Shown here: positions 9,250 through 18,006 of the stretch, piece by piece
Numbering within the stretch: position 1 is the stretch's first letter
Layout: each line of letters begins with the position of its first letter
Origin: Mycolicibacterium fallax
Lineage (GTDB): Bacteria; Actinomycetota; Actinomycetes; Mycobacteriales; Mycobacteriaceae
Length of the DNA: 64,000 nt
Assembly: GCF_010726955.1 (NCBI RefSeq)
Contig: NZ_AP022603.1
Coordinates: forward strand, 2,604,001-2,668,000
Reading direction: 5' to 3'
Made by a program: the position numbers and the translations under genes
The notes under the pieces: model-generated
The model's input: the letters and a program-made list of their open reading frames with translations, nothing else
Told to the model about the DNA's origin: nothing
Databases searched by the model: none

Positions 9250-9632
9250 ATTCGGTAGCTGATCCAACCTCCCGTGCCGGCCGGATGATCGTCGCGGCGG
9301 TGGTTCTCGACGTCGTCGCCGTGCTGGTGTTCTGCGCGGTCGGCCGGCGCAGTCACGCCGAGGCGGCCACCCTGGCGGGTTTGGCGCAGACCGCCTGGCC
9401 GTTTCTGGCCGGGGCCGCGGTGGGCTGGGTCGCCGCGCGGGCCTGGCGCAATCCGATCGCACTGCTGCCCGCCGGCGTGAGCATCTGGGTGGCCACCGTC
9501 GCGGTCGGGATGGTGCTGCGGGCGGTCTCCGGGCAGACCGTGGCCCCGAGCTTCATCGTGGTCGCCTCGATCGCCACCGCGGTGCTGCTGCTCGGCTGGC
9601 GGGCGGTTGCCGCCCTTCTGGTTCGCCGCTGA
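9246..9632 (+). CDS. DUF3054 small integral membrane protein
   Basis: 128-aa protein beginning at ATG 9246, overlapping the M23 lipoprotein stop by 4 nt. Four hydrophobic segments are visible (about 15-33, 45-62, 70-90, 100-122), with FLAGAAVGWVAARAW in the second. This fits the DUF3054 family of four-helix actinobacterial membrane proteins, which has no assigned activity. Translational coupling to the peptidase suggests a shared envelope role, which is inference only. A strong hairpin follows the stop. Confidence 0.8.
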   Translation: MNSVADPTSRAGRMIVAAVVLDVVAVLVFCAVGRRSHAEAATLAGLAQTAWPFLAGAAVGWVAARAWRNPIALLPAGVSIWVATVAVGMVLRAVSGQTVAPSFIVVASIATAVLLLGWRAVAALLVRR

Positions 9633-9651
9633 GCCGGCCGCACCGACACCG

Positions 9652-9684
9652 CAGGCCCACCCCCGGCATCCGGGAATGGGCCTG
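9652..9684. terminator. Bidirectional hairpin terminator
   Basis: Outer arms CAGGCCCA (9652-9659) and TGGGCCTG (9677-9684) enclose an inner stem CCCGG (9662-9666) and CCGGG (9670-9674) with a CAT loop and small internal bulges. It lies between the stop codons of the convergent DUF3054 and hemophore genes, so it can end transcription from both sides. There is no U-tract, as is common in mycobacterial terminators. Confidence 0.65.
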
Positions 9685-9698
9685 ACGGCTTCGGTTCG

Positions 9699-10070
9699 CT
9701 AGGGCGTGGGCGCGACGTTGGAGAAGCCGCACCGATTCTTGATGTCGGCCAGCGGCTGACGGATGTTGGTCAGCTCGTCGCGGGCCTGCGGGTTCGCGTT
9801 GAAGTAGTCCTGCACGTCGCTCTTGATCTCGGTGCGCGGCTTCCCGTGCAGGCCGGTGAAGAACGCGTTGACGTCCGGGTGGGTGAACAGGTACGCCGAG
9901 GTGGCCGCCGAGACCCCGGAGTTGACGCCGGCGAAATCGGCGGCGGTGCAGTTCGGCGGCGGCGGCGGATCGTCGGCCAGGGCCGTCGGGGCCACGGCGA
10001 ACGCCAGCGCACCGAGCAGAGTGCCGGAGCCGATCAGCGCGGCGGCCCCGCGGCGGACAGACAGCTTCAT
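9699..10070 (-). CDS. Secreted hemophore-related haem-binding protein (Rv0203 family)
   Basis: 123-aa protein from ATG 10070, with GGAG about 9 nt upstream. A classical Sec signal peptide (about 1-31, ending PTALA before DDPPPPP) precedes a small helical domain. Two cysteines (NCTAAD near 41 and NRCGF near 115) probably form a disulfide, and the middle has YLFTHPDVNAFFTGL and DYFNANPQAR, the conserved stretches of the hemophore-related family. M. tuberculosis Rv0203 carries haem to MmpL3 and MmpL11, and here the gene lies between those two genes. It is one of two adjacent copies on the same strand. Confidence 0.82.
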   Translation of the reverse strand: MKLSVRRGAAALIGSGTLLGALAFAVAPTALADDPPPPPNCTAADFAGVNSGVSAATSAYLFTHPDVNAFFTGLHGKPRTEIKSDVQDYFNANPQARDELTNIRQPLADIKNRCGFSNVAPTP

Positions 10071-10218
10071 GGGACGAGCTCCAATCTCGAATACGTAACG
10101 ATCGCTACCCAAGCTAAGCAGACTTTGCGCCGCGACACATGGCGAACATCGGCCGCCGGGCTCGGCGCGCACCGCCGCCGCCCGTGCAGCGGCCCGGCGC
10201 CGGGCGTCGGCGAGGAAA

Positions 10219-10866
10219 TCAGCGCGCGATCATGGCCGGCGACTGGGGTCGCCCGACCGGCACCAGCGGGGTGGCGGCGGGCACCGGCGGCGTCGCGGCA
10301 GGCACCCGCGGGGTGGCCACCGGAGCCGGCGGGGTGGCGGCGGGCACCGGCGGGGTGACCACCGGCACGATCGACAGGCCCGGGGTCGCCGGCGTGCTGC
10401 CGACCTGCGTCAGCGACGGCGGCGTCACCGCACCGGGCTGCTGGGCGGCCTGCACCAGGCCCAGCATCTGCGGCATCGCGATCGGCATGCCGCACTTACT
10501 GGACAGCGCGCTCAGCGGTTGCTGGATGAGCTGCAGATCCCGGCCGGCCCGCGGGTTCTTCTCGAAGTAGGCCTGCACGGCCGCAACCGCCCGCGGATCA
10601 CCGGGCTTGGCGGCGATCGCGGTCAGCGCCCGGTTGGTGTCCGGGTTCGCGTCCAGGTAGTTGCCGGTGTCCAACGACACCGCGCTCATCGTCTTGGAGA
10701 TCTCGCTGGCCGAGCACGGATCGGCGGTGCCCGGCGTGCCCGCGTCGGGGGTCCCTGAGTCGGGGGCAGCCACCGCCATCGGCGCGACGGCCAGCGCGGC
10801 CGCCAGCAGCGGCGCGGCGGCCAGCGCTGCGCCCGAGACGGGATGACGACGAACGGTGCGAATCAC
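10219..10866 (-). CDS. Second hemophore-family protein with Pro-rich C-terminal tail
   Basis: 215-aa secreted protein. GTG 10866 is preferred over in-frame starts further upstream because a near-perfect AGGAGG lies about 8 nt before it and it yields a compact signal peptide (about 1-37, ending MAVAA). The domain at 40-145 has the family pattern of the neighbouring 9699-10070 gene: DPCSASEI, YLDANPDTNRALT, AYFEKNPRAGRDLQ and SSKCGMP, with a probable disulfide between its two cysteines. The last 60 residues are degenerate TPPVPAATP-type repeats, which could span the peptidoglycan or tether the protein in the envelope. It is divergent from mmpL11 over 232 nt. Confidence 0.8.
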   Translation of the reverse strand: MIRTVRRHPVSGAALAAAPLLAAALAVAPMAVAAPDSGTPDAGTPGTADPCSASEISKTMSAVSLDTGNYLDANPDTNRALTAIAAKPGDPRAVAAVQAYFEKNPRAGRDLQLIQQPLSALSSKCGMPIAMPQMLGLVQAAQQPGAVTPPSLTQVGSTPATPGLSIVPVVTPPVPAATPPAPVATPRVPAATPPVPAATPLVPVGRPQSPAMIAR

Positions 10867-11098
10867 GCGGAGCCTCCTGGCGGTCGGCGGACGGCGCAGC
10901 CGGACACCCGCCGCAACGATCCCCCGACCGGATACGGTTGCCCCCATCCTGCCAGGACGCCCGGCCGAGAGCCACTCGTCGCCATCGGATAACGGTTTAG
11001 CTGCAGGTCAGCGTATTCAGCCGGGCCATATTCGGCTGTTGTAGGCTCACGGCACGCAGGCCGTCTGCGGGTCAGGGAGTGTCGTCATTCAGCAATTC

Positions 11099-14000
11099 AT
11101 GATGCGGATGAGCGCCACCCTCCGCACCCACCGCTGGCTGGTCTTCGCCGGCTGGCTGTTGGCGCTCGTGCCGGCCGTGGGGTTGCTGCTGACCGGTTCC
11201 AACCAGCTGACCGGCGGCGGATTCGAGGTGTCGGGCTCCCAATCGCTGCACGTGCAGCGCACCATCGAGGACCACTTCCCCGACGAGGGCGCCTCGCCGC
11301 TGGCGTTGGTCGCCGCGCCGCGCGCCAACGCCACCTACGCCGACATGACCGCGGCGGTGGCCGAGTTGGAGCGGGTGGCCAGGGAGGCCCCCAACGTCAC
11401 CATCACGCCGAACCCGACCCAGCCGCCGCCGCAACCGGACCGCCCCTACGTGGTGTCGCTGCGGCTGGATTTCAACAACACCGGCGCCGTCGACGTCGCC
11501 CGGCAACTGCGGCAGGCGATCGGGGTCACCGGATCCGAGCCCGGCGAGCACGCCTCGGGCACCGTCCGGCTCTACGTGATCGGCCAGGGCGCGCTCGGCG
11601 CGGCGGCGCAGACCAGCACCAAGCACGACATCGCCGCGGCCGAGCGGTGGAACCTGCCGATCGTGCTGATCGTGCTGATCGCGGTGTTCGGTTCGCTGGC
11701 TGCGGCCGCGGTGCCGCTGATCCTGGGCATCTGCACGGTCACCGTGACGATGGGGGTGGTCTATCTGCTCTCGCAGCTGACCACCATGAGCGTGTTCGTC
11801 TCCTCGACGGTGTCGATGTTCGGCATTGCGCTGGCCGTCGACTATTCACTGTTCATCCTGATGCGTTATCGGGAGGAACTGCGTCAGGGCCGCACGGTGC
11901 CGCAGGCCACCGACGCCGCGATGGCCACCTCGGGTCTGGCGGTGGTGTTGTCGGGGCTGACCGTGATCGCGTCGCTGACCGGCATCTACCTGATCGACAC
12001 CCCGGTGCTCGCCTCGATGGCCACCGGCGCGATCCTCGCCGTGGTGCTGTCGGTGCTGACCTCGGTGACGATGACCCCGGCCATCCTGGCCACCTTCGGT
12101 CGCTCGGCGGCCCGGCGGTCCCCGCTGCTGCAGTTGTCCCGTCGGCGCGGCGAATCCGAGGCGATGCCGTTCTGGTCGGTGTGGGTCCGACGGGTGATGC
12201 GACGCCCCTGGCTGTCGGCGCTGCTGGCGACGTTGGCGTTGCTGCTGGCCGCGGCCCCGGCGTTCTCGATGGTGCTGGGCAACAGCATGCTGCGGCAGTT
12301 CCCGGCCAGCCACGAGATCCGCGGCGGGGTGAACGCCGCTGCCGAGGCGCTCGGTCCGGGCGCGCTGGGGCCGGTGCGGGTGCTGCTGGAGTTCCCCGAC
12401 GGGATCGCCTCGGCGCCCGACCACGCGCCCCTGGTCGACGCCGTCGCCGCGGAGATGGACCGCGCCATCAACATCGTCACGGTCAGCCCGCCGGTGTACG
12501 GCAACGACGACCACTCGGTGCTGCTGTCCGGGGTGCTGTCGGTGGACCCGGAGGATCTGGCCGCCCGGCGCACGGTGGACTGGCTGCGCGTCCAGCTGCC
12601 CAGGGTGCTGGCCGGCGGAACCGGCGCCGTCGCCGACGCCAGCCCGGTGACCGTCTCGGTGGGCGGGCCGACGGCGCTGATCAAGGACTTCGACGACCGG
12701 GTCGATCACACCGCCCTGCGGGTGCTGTTGTTCGTCTCGGTGATCGCGTTCGTGATGCTGCTGCTGGCCATCCGCTCGGTGTTCCTGGCCCTCAAGGGCG
12801 TCGTGATGACGGTGCTCTCGGTCGCCGCCGCCTACGGCAGCCTGGTGGTGGTGTTCCAGTGGGGCTGGCTGGAGGCGCTCGGCTTCCAGCGGCTCACCTC
12901 CATCGACAGCACGGTCCCGCCGCTGGTGCTGGCGCTGACGTTCGGCCTGTCGATGGACTACGAGATCTTCCTGCTGACCCGGATCCGGGAGCGGTTCCTG
13001 CTGACCGGGGACACCCGCGACGCGGTCGCCTACGGCGTCTCGACCAGCGCCCGCACCATCACCAGTGCGGCGCTGATCATGATCGCGGTGTTCATCGGGT
13101 TCGCCTTCGCCGGCATGCCGCTGGTCGCCCAGCTCGGGGTGGCCTGCGCGGTGGCGATCGCCGTCGACGCGACCGTGGTCCGGCTGATCCTGGTCCCGGC
13201 GTTGATGGTGATGTTCGAGCAGTGGAACTGGTGGCTGCCGCGCTGGCTGGACAGGATCCTGCCGTCGGTCGACTTCGAGAAGCCGCTGCCCGGGGTCGAC
13301 GGCACCGAGATGGTGACGTTCGCCGACGACCTGCCCGGCCTGGCGGCCTCCAACGCCGACGTCCGGATGGTGGTCAAGGGCGCGGCGCGGCTGCAGCGGC
13401 TGGCCCCCGACGCGATCACGGTGGCCGACCCGCTGGCGTTCAGCGGCTGCGCCGCGCTGGACGGGCGGGTCCGCGGTGGCGACGGGGCCGCCCTCGGCGG
13501 CGCCCGATCCCCGCTGGATGCCCGCTCCCCGCTGGATGCCGCGATGCCCGCGGCGATGACCGAGCGGATCACCCGGCCGGTGCATCCGGTGGCGGTGTGG
13601 CGCACCCGGCTGGCGGTGGCGCTGGACGCGCTGAGCGCCCAGTCCGACGACCCGGTGCCGGAGTTGATCCGCAGCCAGCCGGTCGAGACCGCCAGCGTGC
13701 AGTTGCCGACCGGGGACCGGCTGCGCATCCCAACCTGCGCGGAAACCTTCCGGCTGAAGGGATATCTGCTGCTCAGCCGCAATACTCGGCAGGATTTCGC
13801 GGAGTTCGCCGAGCTGGTCGAGTCCACCGACGCCGAGACGGTGGCGGACGTGCTGGCCCGGATGGACGAGTACTACTGTGGTCGATGGTCCGAATGCGAG
13901 CCGCCCGGCCGCCCCTGGGTGAGCACCCGGCTGGTCCGCCGGCTCGCCGACCCGGACCCGCGTGACGGACCCGGTGGATTCGCCGAGTCGGCAGCCCCCG

Positions 14001-14125
14001 GGTCGGCCGCCCCCGGGGCGGCGCCACCCGGGTCAGGCACGAACGCGGCCGCCGGTCGCGACTGGGAACGGATTCGGGAGCGCTGCCTGTCGGTGGCCGT
14101 GGCGATGCTTGAGGAAGCGAGGTGA
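11099..14125 (+). CDS. mmpL11: MmpL11 RND-family lipid exporter
   Basis: 1008-aa inner-membrane RND-family protein colinear with M. tuberculosis MmpL11 (Rv0202c), including ERWNLPIVLIVLIAVFGSL, the proton-relay pairs in GIALAVDYSLF and GLSMDYEIFLLTR, and the cytosolic C-terminal domain ending SVAVAMLEEAR. MmpL11 exports monomeromycolyl diacylglycerol and long-chain wax esters and binds haem, contributing to biofilm and envelope permeability. ATG 11099 gives the MMRMS start equivalent to MMRLS in M. tuberculosis, although no strong ribosome-binding site precedes it; TAGGCT at 11042-11047 is a possible -10 box. The stop overlaps the start of the next gene (GTGA). The tail has a duplicated SPLDARSPLDA segment near residue 803. 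Confidence 0.96.
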   Translation: MMRMSATLRTHRWLVFAGWLLALVPAVGLLLTGSNQLTGGGFEVSGSQSLHVQRTIEDHFPDEGASPLALVAAPRANATYADMTAAVAELERVAREAPNVTITPNPTQPPPQPDRPYVVSLRLDFNNTGAVDVARQLRQAIGVTGSEPGEHASGTVRLYVIGQGALGAAAQTSTKHDIAAAERWNLPIVLIVLIAVFGSLAAAAVPLILGICTVTVTMGVVYLLSQLTTMSVFVSSTVSMFGIALAVDYSLFILMRYREELRQGRTVPQATDAAMATSGLAVVLSGLTVIASLTGIYLIDTPVLASMATGAILAVVLSVLTSVTMTPAILATFGRSAARRSPLLQLSRRRGESEAMPFWSVWVRRVMRRPWLSALLATLALLLAAAPAFSMVLGNSMLRQFPASHEIRGGVNAAAEALGPGALGPVRVLLEFPDGIASAPDHAPLVDAVAAEMDRAINIVTVSPPVYGNDDHSVLLSGVLSVDPEDLAARRTVDWLRVQLPRVLAGGTGAVADASPVTVSVGGPTALIKDFDDRVDHTALRVLLFVSVIAFVMLLLAIRSVFLALKGVVMTVLSVAAAYGSLVVVFQWGWLEALGFQRLTSIDSTVPPLVLALTFGLSMDYEIFLLTRIRERFLLTGDTRDAVAYGVSTSARTITSAALIMIAVFIGFAFAGMPLVAQLGVACAVAIAVDATVVRLILVPALMVMFEQWNWWLPRWLDRILPSVDFEKPLPGVDGTEMVTFADDLPGLAASNADVRMVVKGAARLQRLAPDAITVADPLAFSGCAALDGRVRGGDGAALGGARSPLDARSPLDAAMPAAMTERITRPVHPVAVWRTRLAVALDALSAQSDDPVPELIRSQPVETASVQLPTGDRLRIPTCAETFRLKGYLLLSRNTRQDFAEFAELVESTDAETVADVLARMDEYYCGRWSECEPPGRPWVSTRLVRRLADPDPRDGPGGFAESAAPGSAAPGAAPPGSGTNAAAGRDWERIRERCLSVAVAMLEEAR

Positions 14126-14643
14126 CGTTGACCGCCAGCGATACCGGCGACCTCGGCCGCCCCGCCGCCGAGCGTCCGCCCTCCGACAGCGGCCGTCCGG
14201 TCGAGTTCTGGTCGACGGCCGCCATCCGGGCGGCCCTGGAGGACGGCGACATCTCGGTGTGGCAGCGCATCGTCGTCGCGGTCAAGCGGGACCCGTTCGG
14301 CCGCACCTCCCGGCAGGTCGAGGAGGTGCTGGAGACCAACCGGTCCGACGGCAGCGAGCTGCGCGGCATCGCCAAGGCCATGCACGAGGTACTGACCCGG
14401 TCGCGGACCCATCTGGAGGCCACCGAACGCGCCGAGGTGTCCCGGCACGTCCGGATGCTGCTGGACCGCTCCGGGTTGACCCAGCGTGAGTTCGCCTCCC
14501 GGATCGGGGTGGCCGCCACCCAGTTCGCCGACCACCTGGCCGGCACCGACTGCCCGCCGGCCTCGCTGATGATCCGGATGCGCCGGCTCTCGGACCGGTT
14601 CGCCAAGATGCGCGCGCAGCGCGAGCACCCCACCCAGGGGTAG
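14122..14643 (+). CDS. Rv0201c homologue with helix-turn-helix segment
   Basis: 173-aa cytosolic protein starting at GTG 14122 in a GTGA overlap with the mmpL11 stop, so translation is probably coupled. The C-terminal part has a Cro/XRE-like helix-turn-helix pattern, LTQREFASRIGVAATQFADHL at about residues 117-137 (written here as its visible motif), followed by RMRRLSDRFAK. The N-terminal half is helical and acidic without a known motif. It could be a transcription factor for the mmpL11 region, but family members have no proven function. It is convergent with omamB, with only 11 nt between stops. Confidence 0.8.
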   Translation: MTLTASDTGDLGRPAAERPPSDSGRPVEFWSTAAIRAALEDGDISVWQRIVVAVKRDPFGRTSRQVEEVLETNRSDGSELRGIAKAMHEVLTRSRTHLEATERAEVSRHVRMLLDRSGLTQREFASRIGVAATQFADHLAGTDCPPASLMIRMRRLSDRFAKMRAQREHPTQG

Positions 14644-14654
14644 CCGGGCTGCGG

Positions 14655-15350
14655 TCAGCCGTCGACGCGCTGCAGCGGCGCGATGTCGACGACCCGCCAA
14701 CCCTCGGCGCTCGGCTGCAGCGACAGCCGCAGCCCGACCACCGCCCGGCTGGCCGACTTGCCCGGCGCGGTCTGGCTGGTGCGCATCACCACCACCGCGG
14801 TGGCCCCGTCCGGGGCCAGCGATTCCAGCCCGGCCGAGACGGTCTGCGCCTGCGCGGTGATCCGGCGCTTTGCCAGGTCCGCGGTCGAGCGGCCGAAGTT
14901 GTCCCGGAACGCGGTGGCCGACCCGGGCACCATCAGCGCGGCGGCCCGCTCGATCCCGGCGGTCGGCTCCGCCGGGGAGAACGTCGCGGTCGCCTCCGCC
15001 ACCTCGGTGGCGACGCTGACCACCGCGGCGCGGTCGGCCTCAAAGGTGCGGTCGGCGACCGTCCAGTGGGTGTGGGCGACCAGCGCGGCGGCCACCGCGG
15101 CTCCGGCGGCAACGCCGGCGACGGCCAGCCGCAGCCCGGGCGCGTCGTCGTCGGTGCCGACCGACACCCCGTCGCGGCGCAGCAGGTACAGGTTCACCAG
15201 GACGCCCTGCACGACCAACAGCCCCAGCATTGACGCGACGGACACCCACCAGGTGGGCCAGTCCAGCACGACGCCGATGCCGGCCAGCGCGGCCAGGATC
15301 AGCGCGGGCGCGGCCAGGTCGAAGGCCAGCAGTCGCCACAGGTTCCTCAT
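14655..15350 (-). CDS. omamB: Mce-associated membrane protein, Rv0200 (OmamB) homologue
   Basis: 231-aa protein from ATG 15350, whose ATGA overlaps the omamA stop. Two N-terminal membrane segments (about 5-25 and 35-55) and a third at about 75-95 precede a periplasmic Mce-associated-type domain with VATEVAEATATF, FRDNFGRSTADL and VVVMRTSQT. Orphan Mce-associated membrane proteins stabilise Mce lipid importers; the paired OmamA is needed for MceG stability and cholesterol/fatty-acid import. The gene order omamA-omamB is the same as Rv0199-Rv0200. The symbol rests on position and domain pattern. Confidence 0.82.
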   Translation of the reverse strand: MRNLWRLLAFDLAAPALILAALAGIGVVLDWPTWWVSVASMLGLLVVQGVLVNLYLLRRDGVSVGTDDDAPGLRLAVAGVAAGAAVAAALVAHTHWTVADRTFEADRAAVVSVATEVAEATATFSPAEPTAGIERAAALMVPGSATAFRDNFGRSTADLAKRRITAQAQTVSAGLESLAPDGATAVVVMRTSQTAPGKSASRAVVGLRLSLQPSAEGWRVVDIAPLQRVDG

Positions 15351-15946
15351 CGCAGCGGCTCCAGCCGGGAGATCAGCAGCTGGCCGTCGACCTCGGCGAC
15401 CTCCAGGCGCAGCAGCCAGGACCGCGCCTGCGGCTTGCCGGCGGCGTTCTGGCTGGTCGCGTTCGCCACCACGATGACCGATTCGGTGCGCTCGGCCAGC
15501 CCGTCGGGCAGCGCCGGCTCCGGCGCCGGTCCGTCGTCGCGGCGCACCGACTCGATGGCCACCGCGTCGATCTGGCCGGTGGTGGCCGCCTTGACCTTCT
15601 GCACGACGTCGCGGAACGGCCCCAGCACGGCCTCGAAGTCGGTGTTCAGTTCGCCGACGGTGCCGTCGCGCAGCGTGGCCAGGCTGGCCTCGACGTTCTC
15701 GGCGTTCATGTTGACCAGGGTGTTGGCCCACTGCGCGGCGACCTGCAGCACATCGCTCTGGTGGCTGCGCTCCGCCTCGGCGGCGCTGTGCCGGGACCAG
15801 GCCAGCCCGCCGCACACCACGGCGGCGACGGCGAGCACCGCCAGCACCGCCGAGGCGATGCCGAATCGGGAGAACATTGGGCCGGACTCGGCCGGGTCGG
15901 CGCCGGTCGTATCGGCGTCGGGGTCGGTCTGGTCGTCGCTGGGCAC
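15347..15946 (-). CDS. omamA: Mce-associated membrane protein, Rv0199 (OmamA) homologue
   Basis: 199-aa protein with an acidic cytosolic N-terminus (DDQTDPDADTT), one transmembrane helix at about 28-50 (IASAVLAVLAVAAVVCGGL) and a periplasmic domain with VLQVAAQWANTLVNM and VIVVANATSQNAAG, as in Mce-associated proteins. M. tuberculosis OmamA supports Mce1 and Mce4 transport by stabilising the MceG ATPase, with a structure related to VirB8/DUF4878-like folds. It is the first gene of the pair with omamB (4-nt overlap) and is divergent from zmp1 across 70 nt. Confidence 0.86.
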   Translation of the reverse strand: MPSDDQTDPDADTTGADPAESGPMFSRFGIASAVLAVLAVAAVVCGGLAWSRHSAAEAERSHQSDVLQVAAQWANTLVNMNAENVEASLATLRDGTVGELNTDFEAVLGPFRDVVQKVKAATTGQIDAVAIESVRRDDGPAPEPALPDGLAERTESVIVVANATSQNAAGKPQARSWLLRLEVAEVDGQLLISRLEPLR

Positions 15947-16016
15947 GGCCCGAGGCTACCCGCTGGGGTAATCCTTCCCGCCGGGCCGCACCGCCGGGTT
16001 CTGGAAGGATGGAGCT

Positions 16017-17999
16017 GTGACGGTAGCTAGCAATCCCTCGGGCCTGGACCTTCGGTACGTCGACGTGGCGCGCCGACCGCAAGACGACCTGTTCGGTCAC
16101 GTCAACGGCCGGTGGCTGGACTCCTACGAGATGCCGGCCGACCGCGCCACCGACGGGGCCTTCCGCACCCTCTACGACCGGGCCGAGGAGCAGGTCCGCG
16201 AGCTGATCGACGAGGCGGCCGCCGCGAACGCGCCGGCCGGCACCGATCAGCAGCGCATCGGCGACCTGTACGCCAGCTTCTCCGACGCCGATGCGGTCGA
16301 GCGCCGCGGCCTGGCCCCGCTGCTCGACGAGCTGGCGCTGATCGATGCGGCGGCCGACGCCGACGCCCTGGCCGCCACCCTCGGCGCCCTGGCCCGCACC
16401 GGGGTCGGCGGCGGCTTCGGGGTGTACGTCGACACCGACTCCAAGGATTCCACCCGCTATCTGCTGCACCTGTCGCAGTCCGGGCTGGGCCTGCCCGACG
16501 AGTCCTACTACCGCGACGACGCGCACGCGGCGGTGCTGGCCGAATACCCGCGCCACATCGCCCGGATGCTGCGGCTGGTCTTCGGCGATCAGTACGGCGC
16601 CGAGGACACCGCCGAGCGGATCGTGGCGCTGGAGACCAAGCTGGCCGCGGCGCACTGGGACGTGGTCCGGCGCCGCGATGCGGAGCTGTCCTACAACCTG
16701 CGCACCTTCACCGAATTGTCTGATCAGGCAACGGGATTCGATTGGTCCGGCTGGCTCGGCGGGCTCGGCCTCGACCGGCAGCGGGCCGCCGAGTTGGTGC
16801 TGCGCCAACCCGACTACCTGAGCGCGTTCGCCGCGCTGTGGGCCGGCGAATCGCTGTCGGACTGGCAGGATTGGGCCCGCTGGCGGATCATCCACGCCCG
16901 CGCGGGTTTTCTCACCGATGCGCTGGTCAGTGAGGACTTCGCCTTCTACGGCCGCACCCTCAGCGGCACCGAGGAGATCCGGGACCGCTGGAAGCGCGGG
17001 GTGTCGCTGGTCGAGTCGCTGATGGGTGAGGCGCTGGGCAAACTGTATGTGGCGCGGCATTTCCCGCCCGGGCACAAGGCCCGGATGGACGAGCTGGTGG
17101 GCAACCTGCGCGAGGCCTACCGGGCCAGCATCACCGATCTGGAGTGGATGACCCCGCAGACCCGGCAGCGGGCGCTGGCCAAGCTCGACAGGTTCACCGC
17201 CAAGATCGGTTATCCGCCGAAGTGGCGCGACTATTCGGCGTTCGAGGTCGCGCGTGACGACCTGTACGGCAACTACCGCCGGGGCTACGCGGTGAACTAT
17301 GACCACGAGCTGGGCAAGCTCGGCGGGCCGGTCGACCACGACGAATGGTTCATGACGCCGCAGACGGTGAATGCTTACTACAACCCGGGGATGAACGAGA
17401 TCGTCTTCCCGGCGGCCATCCTGCAGCCGCCGTTCTTCGACGCCGACGCCGACGACGCCGCCAACTACGGCGGCATCGGCGCGGTGATCGGGCACGAGAT
17501 CGGGCACGGCTTCGACGATCAGGGCGCCAAGTACGACGGCGACGGCAACCTGGTGGACTGGTGGACCGACGCCGACCGCGCGGAATTCGGTTTGCGGACG
17601 GCGGCGCTGATCTCCCAGTACGACGAGTTCTCGCCGGCCGCACTGGGTTCCGAGCATCACGTCAACGGCGCCTTCACGGTGGGTGAGAACATCGGCGACC
17701 TGGGTGGCCTGTCGATCGCGCTGCTGGCCTACCGGCTGTCGCTGGCCGGTCGGGAGGCCCCGGTGATCGACGGGCTGACCGGCGTGCAGCGGGTGTTCTT
17801 CGGCTGGGCGCAGGTGTGGCGGACCAAATCTCGGGACGCCGAGGCGATCCGGCGGCTGGCCACCGATCCACATTCGCCGCCGGAGTTCCGCTGCAACGGC
17901 GTGATCCGCAACATCGACGAGTTCTACGAGGCGTTCGCGGTGACCGCGGACGACGAGTTGTTCCTGGAGCCCGAGCACCGGGTCCGGATCTGGAGCTGA
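16017..17999 (+). CDS. zmp1: Zinc metalloprotease Zmp1 (M13 neprilysin family)
   Basis: 660-aa M13 endopeptidase (Rv0198c is 663 aa). GTG 16017 follows a purine-rich GGAAGGATGGAG. The zinc site is clear: H493-E494-x-x-H497 (IGHEIGHGFDD) and the downstream ligand E557 with D561 in GENIGDLGG. The substrate-binding NAYYNPGMNEIVFPAA lies just before it. Unlike eukaryotic neprilysin there is no N-terminal membrane anchor or signal peptide; the M. tuberculosis enzyme is nevertheless found outside the cytosol and interferes with inflammasome activation and phagosome maturation. Its role in an environmental species is probably peptide turnover. Confidence 0.95.
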   Translation: MTVASNPSGLDLRYVDVARRPQDDLFGHVNGRWLDSYEMPADRATDGAFRTLYDRAEEQVRELIDEAAAANAPAGTDQQRIGDLYASFSDADAVERRGLAPLLDELALIDAAADADALAATLGALARTGVGGGFGVYVDTDSKDSTRYLLHLSQSGLGLPDESYYRDDAHAAVLAEYPRHIARMLRLVFGDQYGAEDTAERIVALETKLAAAHWDVVRRRDAELSYNLRTFTELSDQATGFDWSGWLGGLGLDRQRAAELVLRQPDYLSAFAALWAGESLSDWQDWARWRIIHARAGFLTDALVSEDFAFYGRTLSGTEEIRDRWKRGVSLVESLMGEALGKLYVARHFPPGHKARMDELVGNLREAYRASITDLEWMTPQTRQRALAKLDRFTAKIGYPPKWRDYSAFEVARDDLYGNYRRGYAVNYDHELGKLGGPVDHDEWFMTPQTVNAYYNPGMNEIVFPAAILQPPFFDADADDAANYGGIGAVIGHEIGHGFDDQGAKYDGDGNLVDWWTDADRAEFGLRTAALISQYDEFSPAALGSEHHVNGAFTVGENIGDLGGLSIALLAYRLSLAGREAPVIDGLTGVQRVFFGWAQVWRTKSRDAEAIRRLATDPHSPPEFRCNGVIRNIDEFYEAFAVTADDELFLEPEHRVRIWS

Positions 18000-18006
18000 G
18001 CCGAGG

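Noticed and set aside
10071..10150. IdeR iron box upstream of the hemophore gene
   Set aside because: Only one half (TTAGCTT-like) resembles the TTAGGTTAG consensus and the other half does not pair with it.
11647..17978. Very long open frames overlapping mmpL11 and zmp1 in other phases, for example plus 11647-13965 and minus 15351-17978
   Set aside because: They lie wholly over well-supported genes, encode Arg/Gly/Pro-rich nonsense without domains, and are expected in DNA of this GC content.
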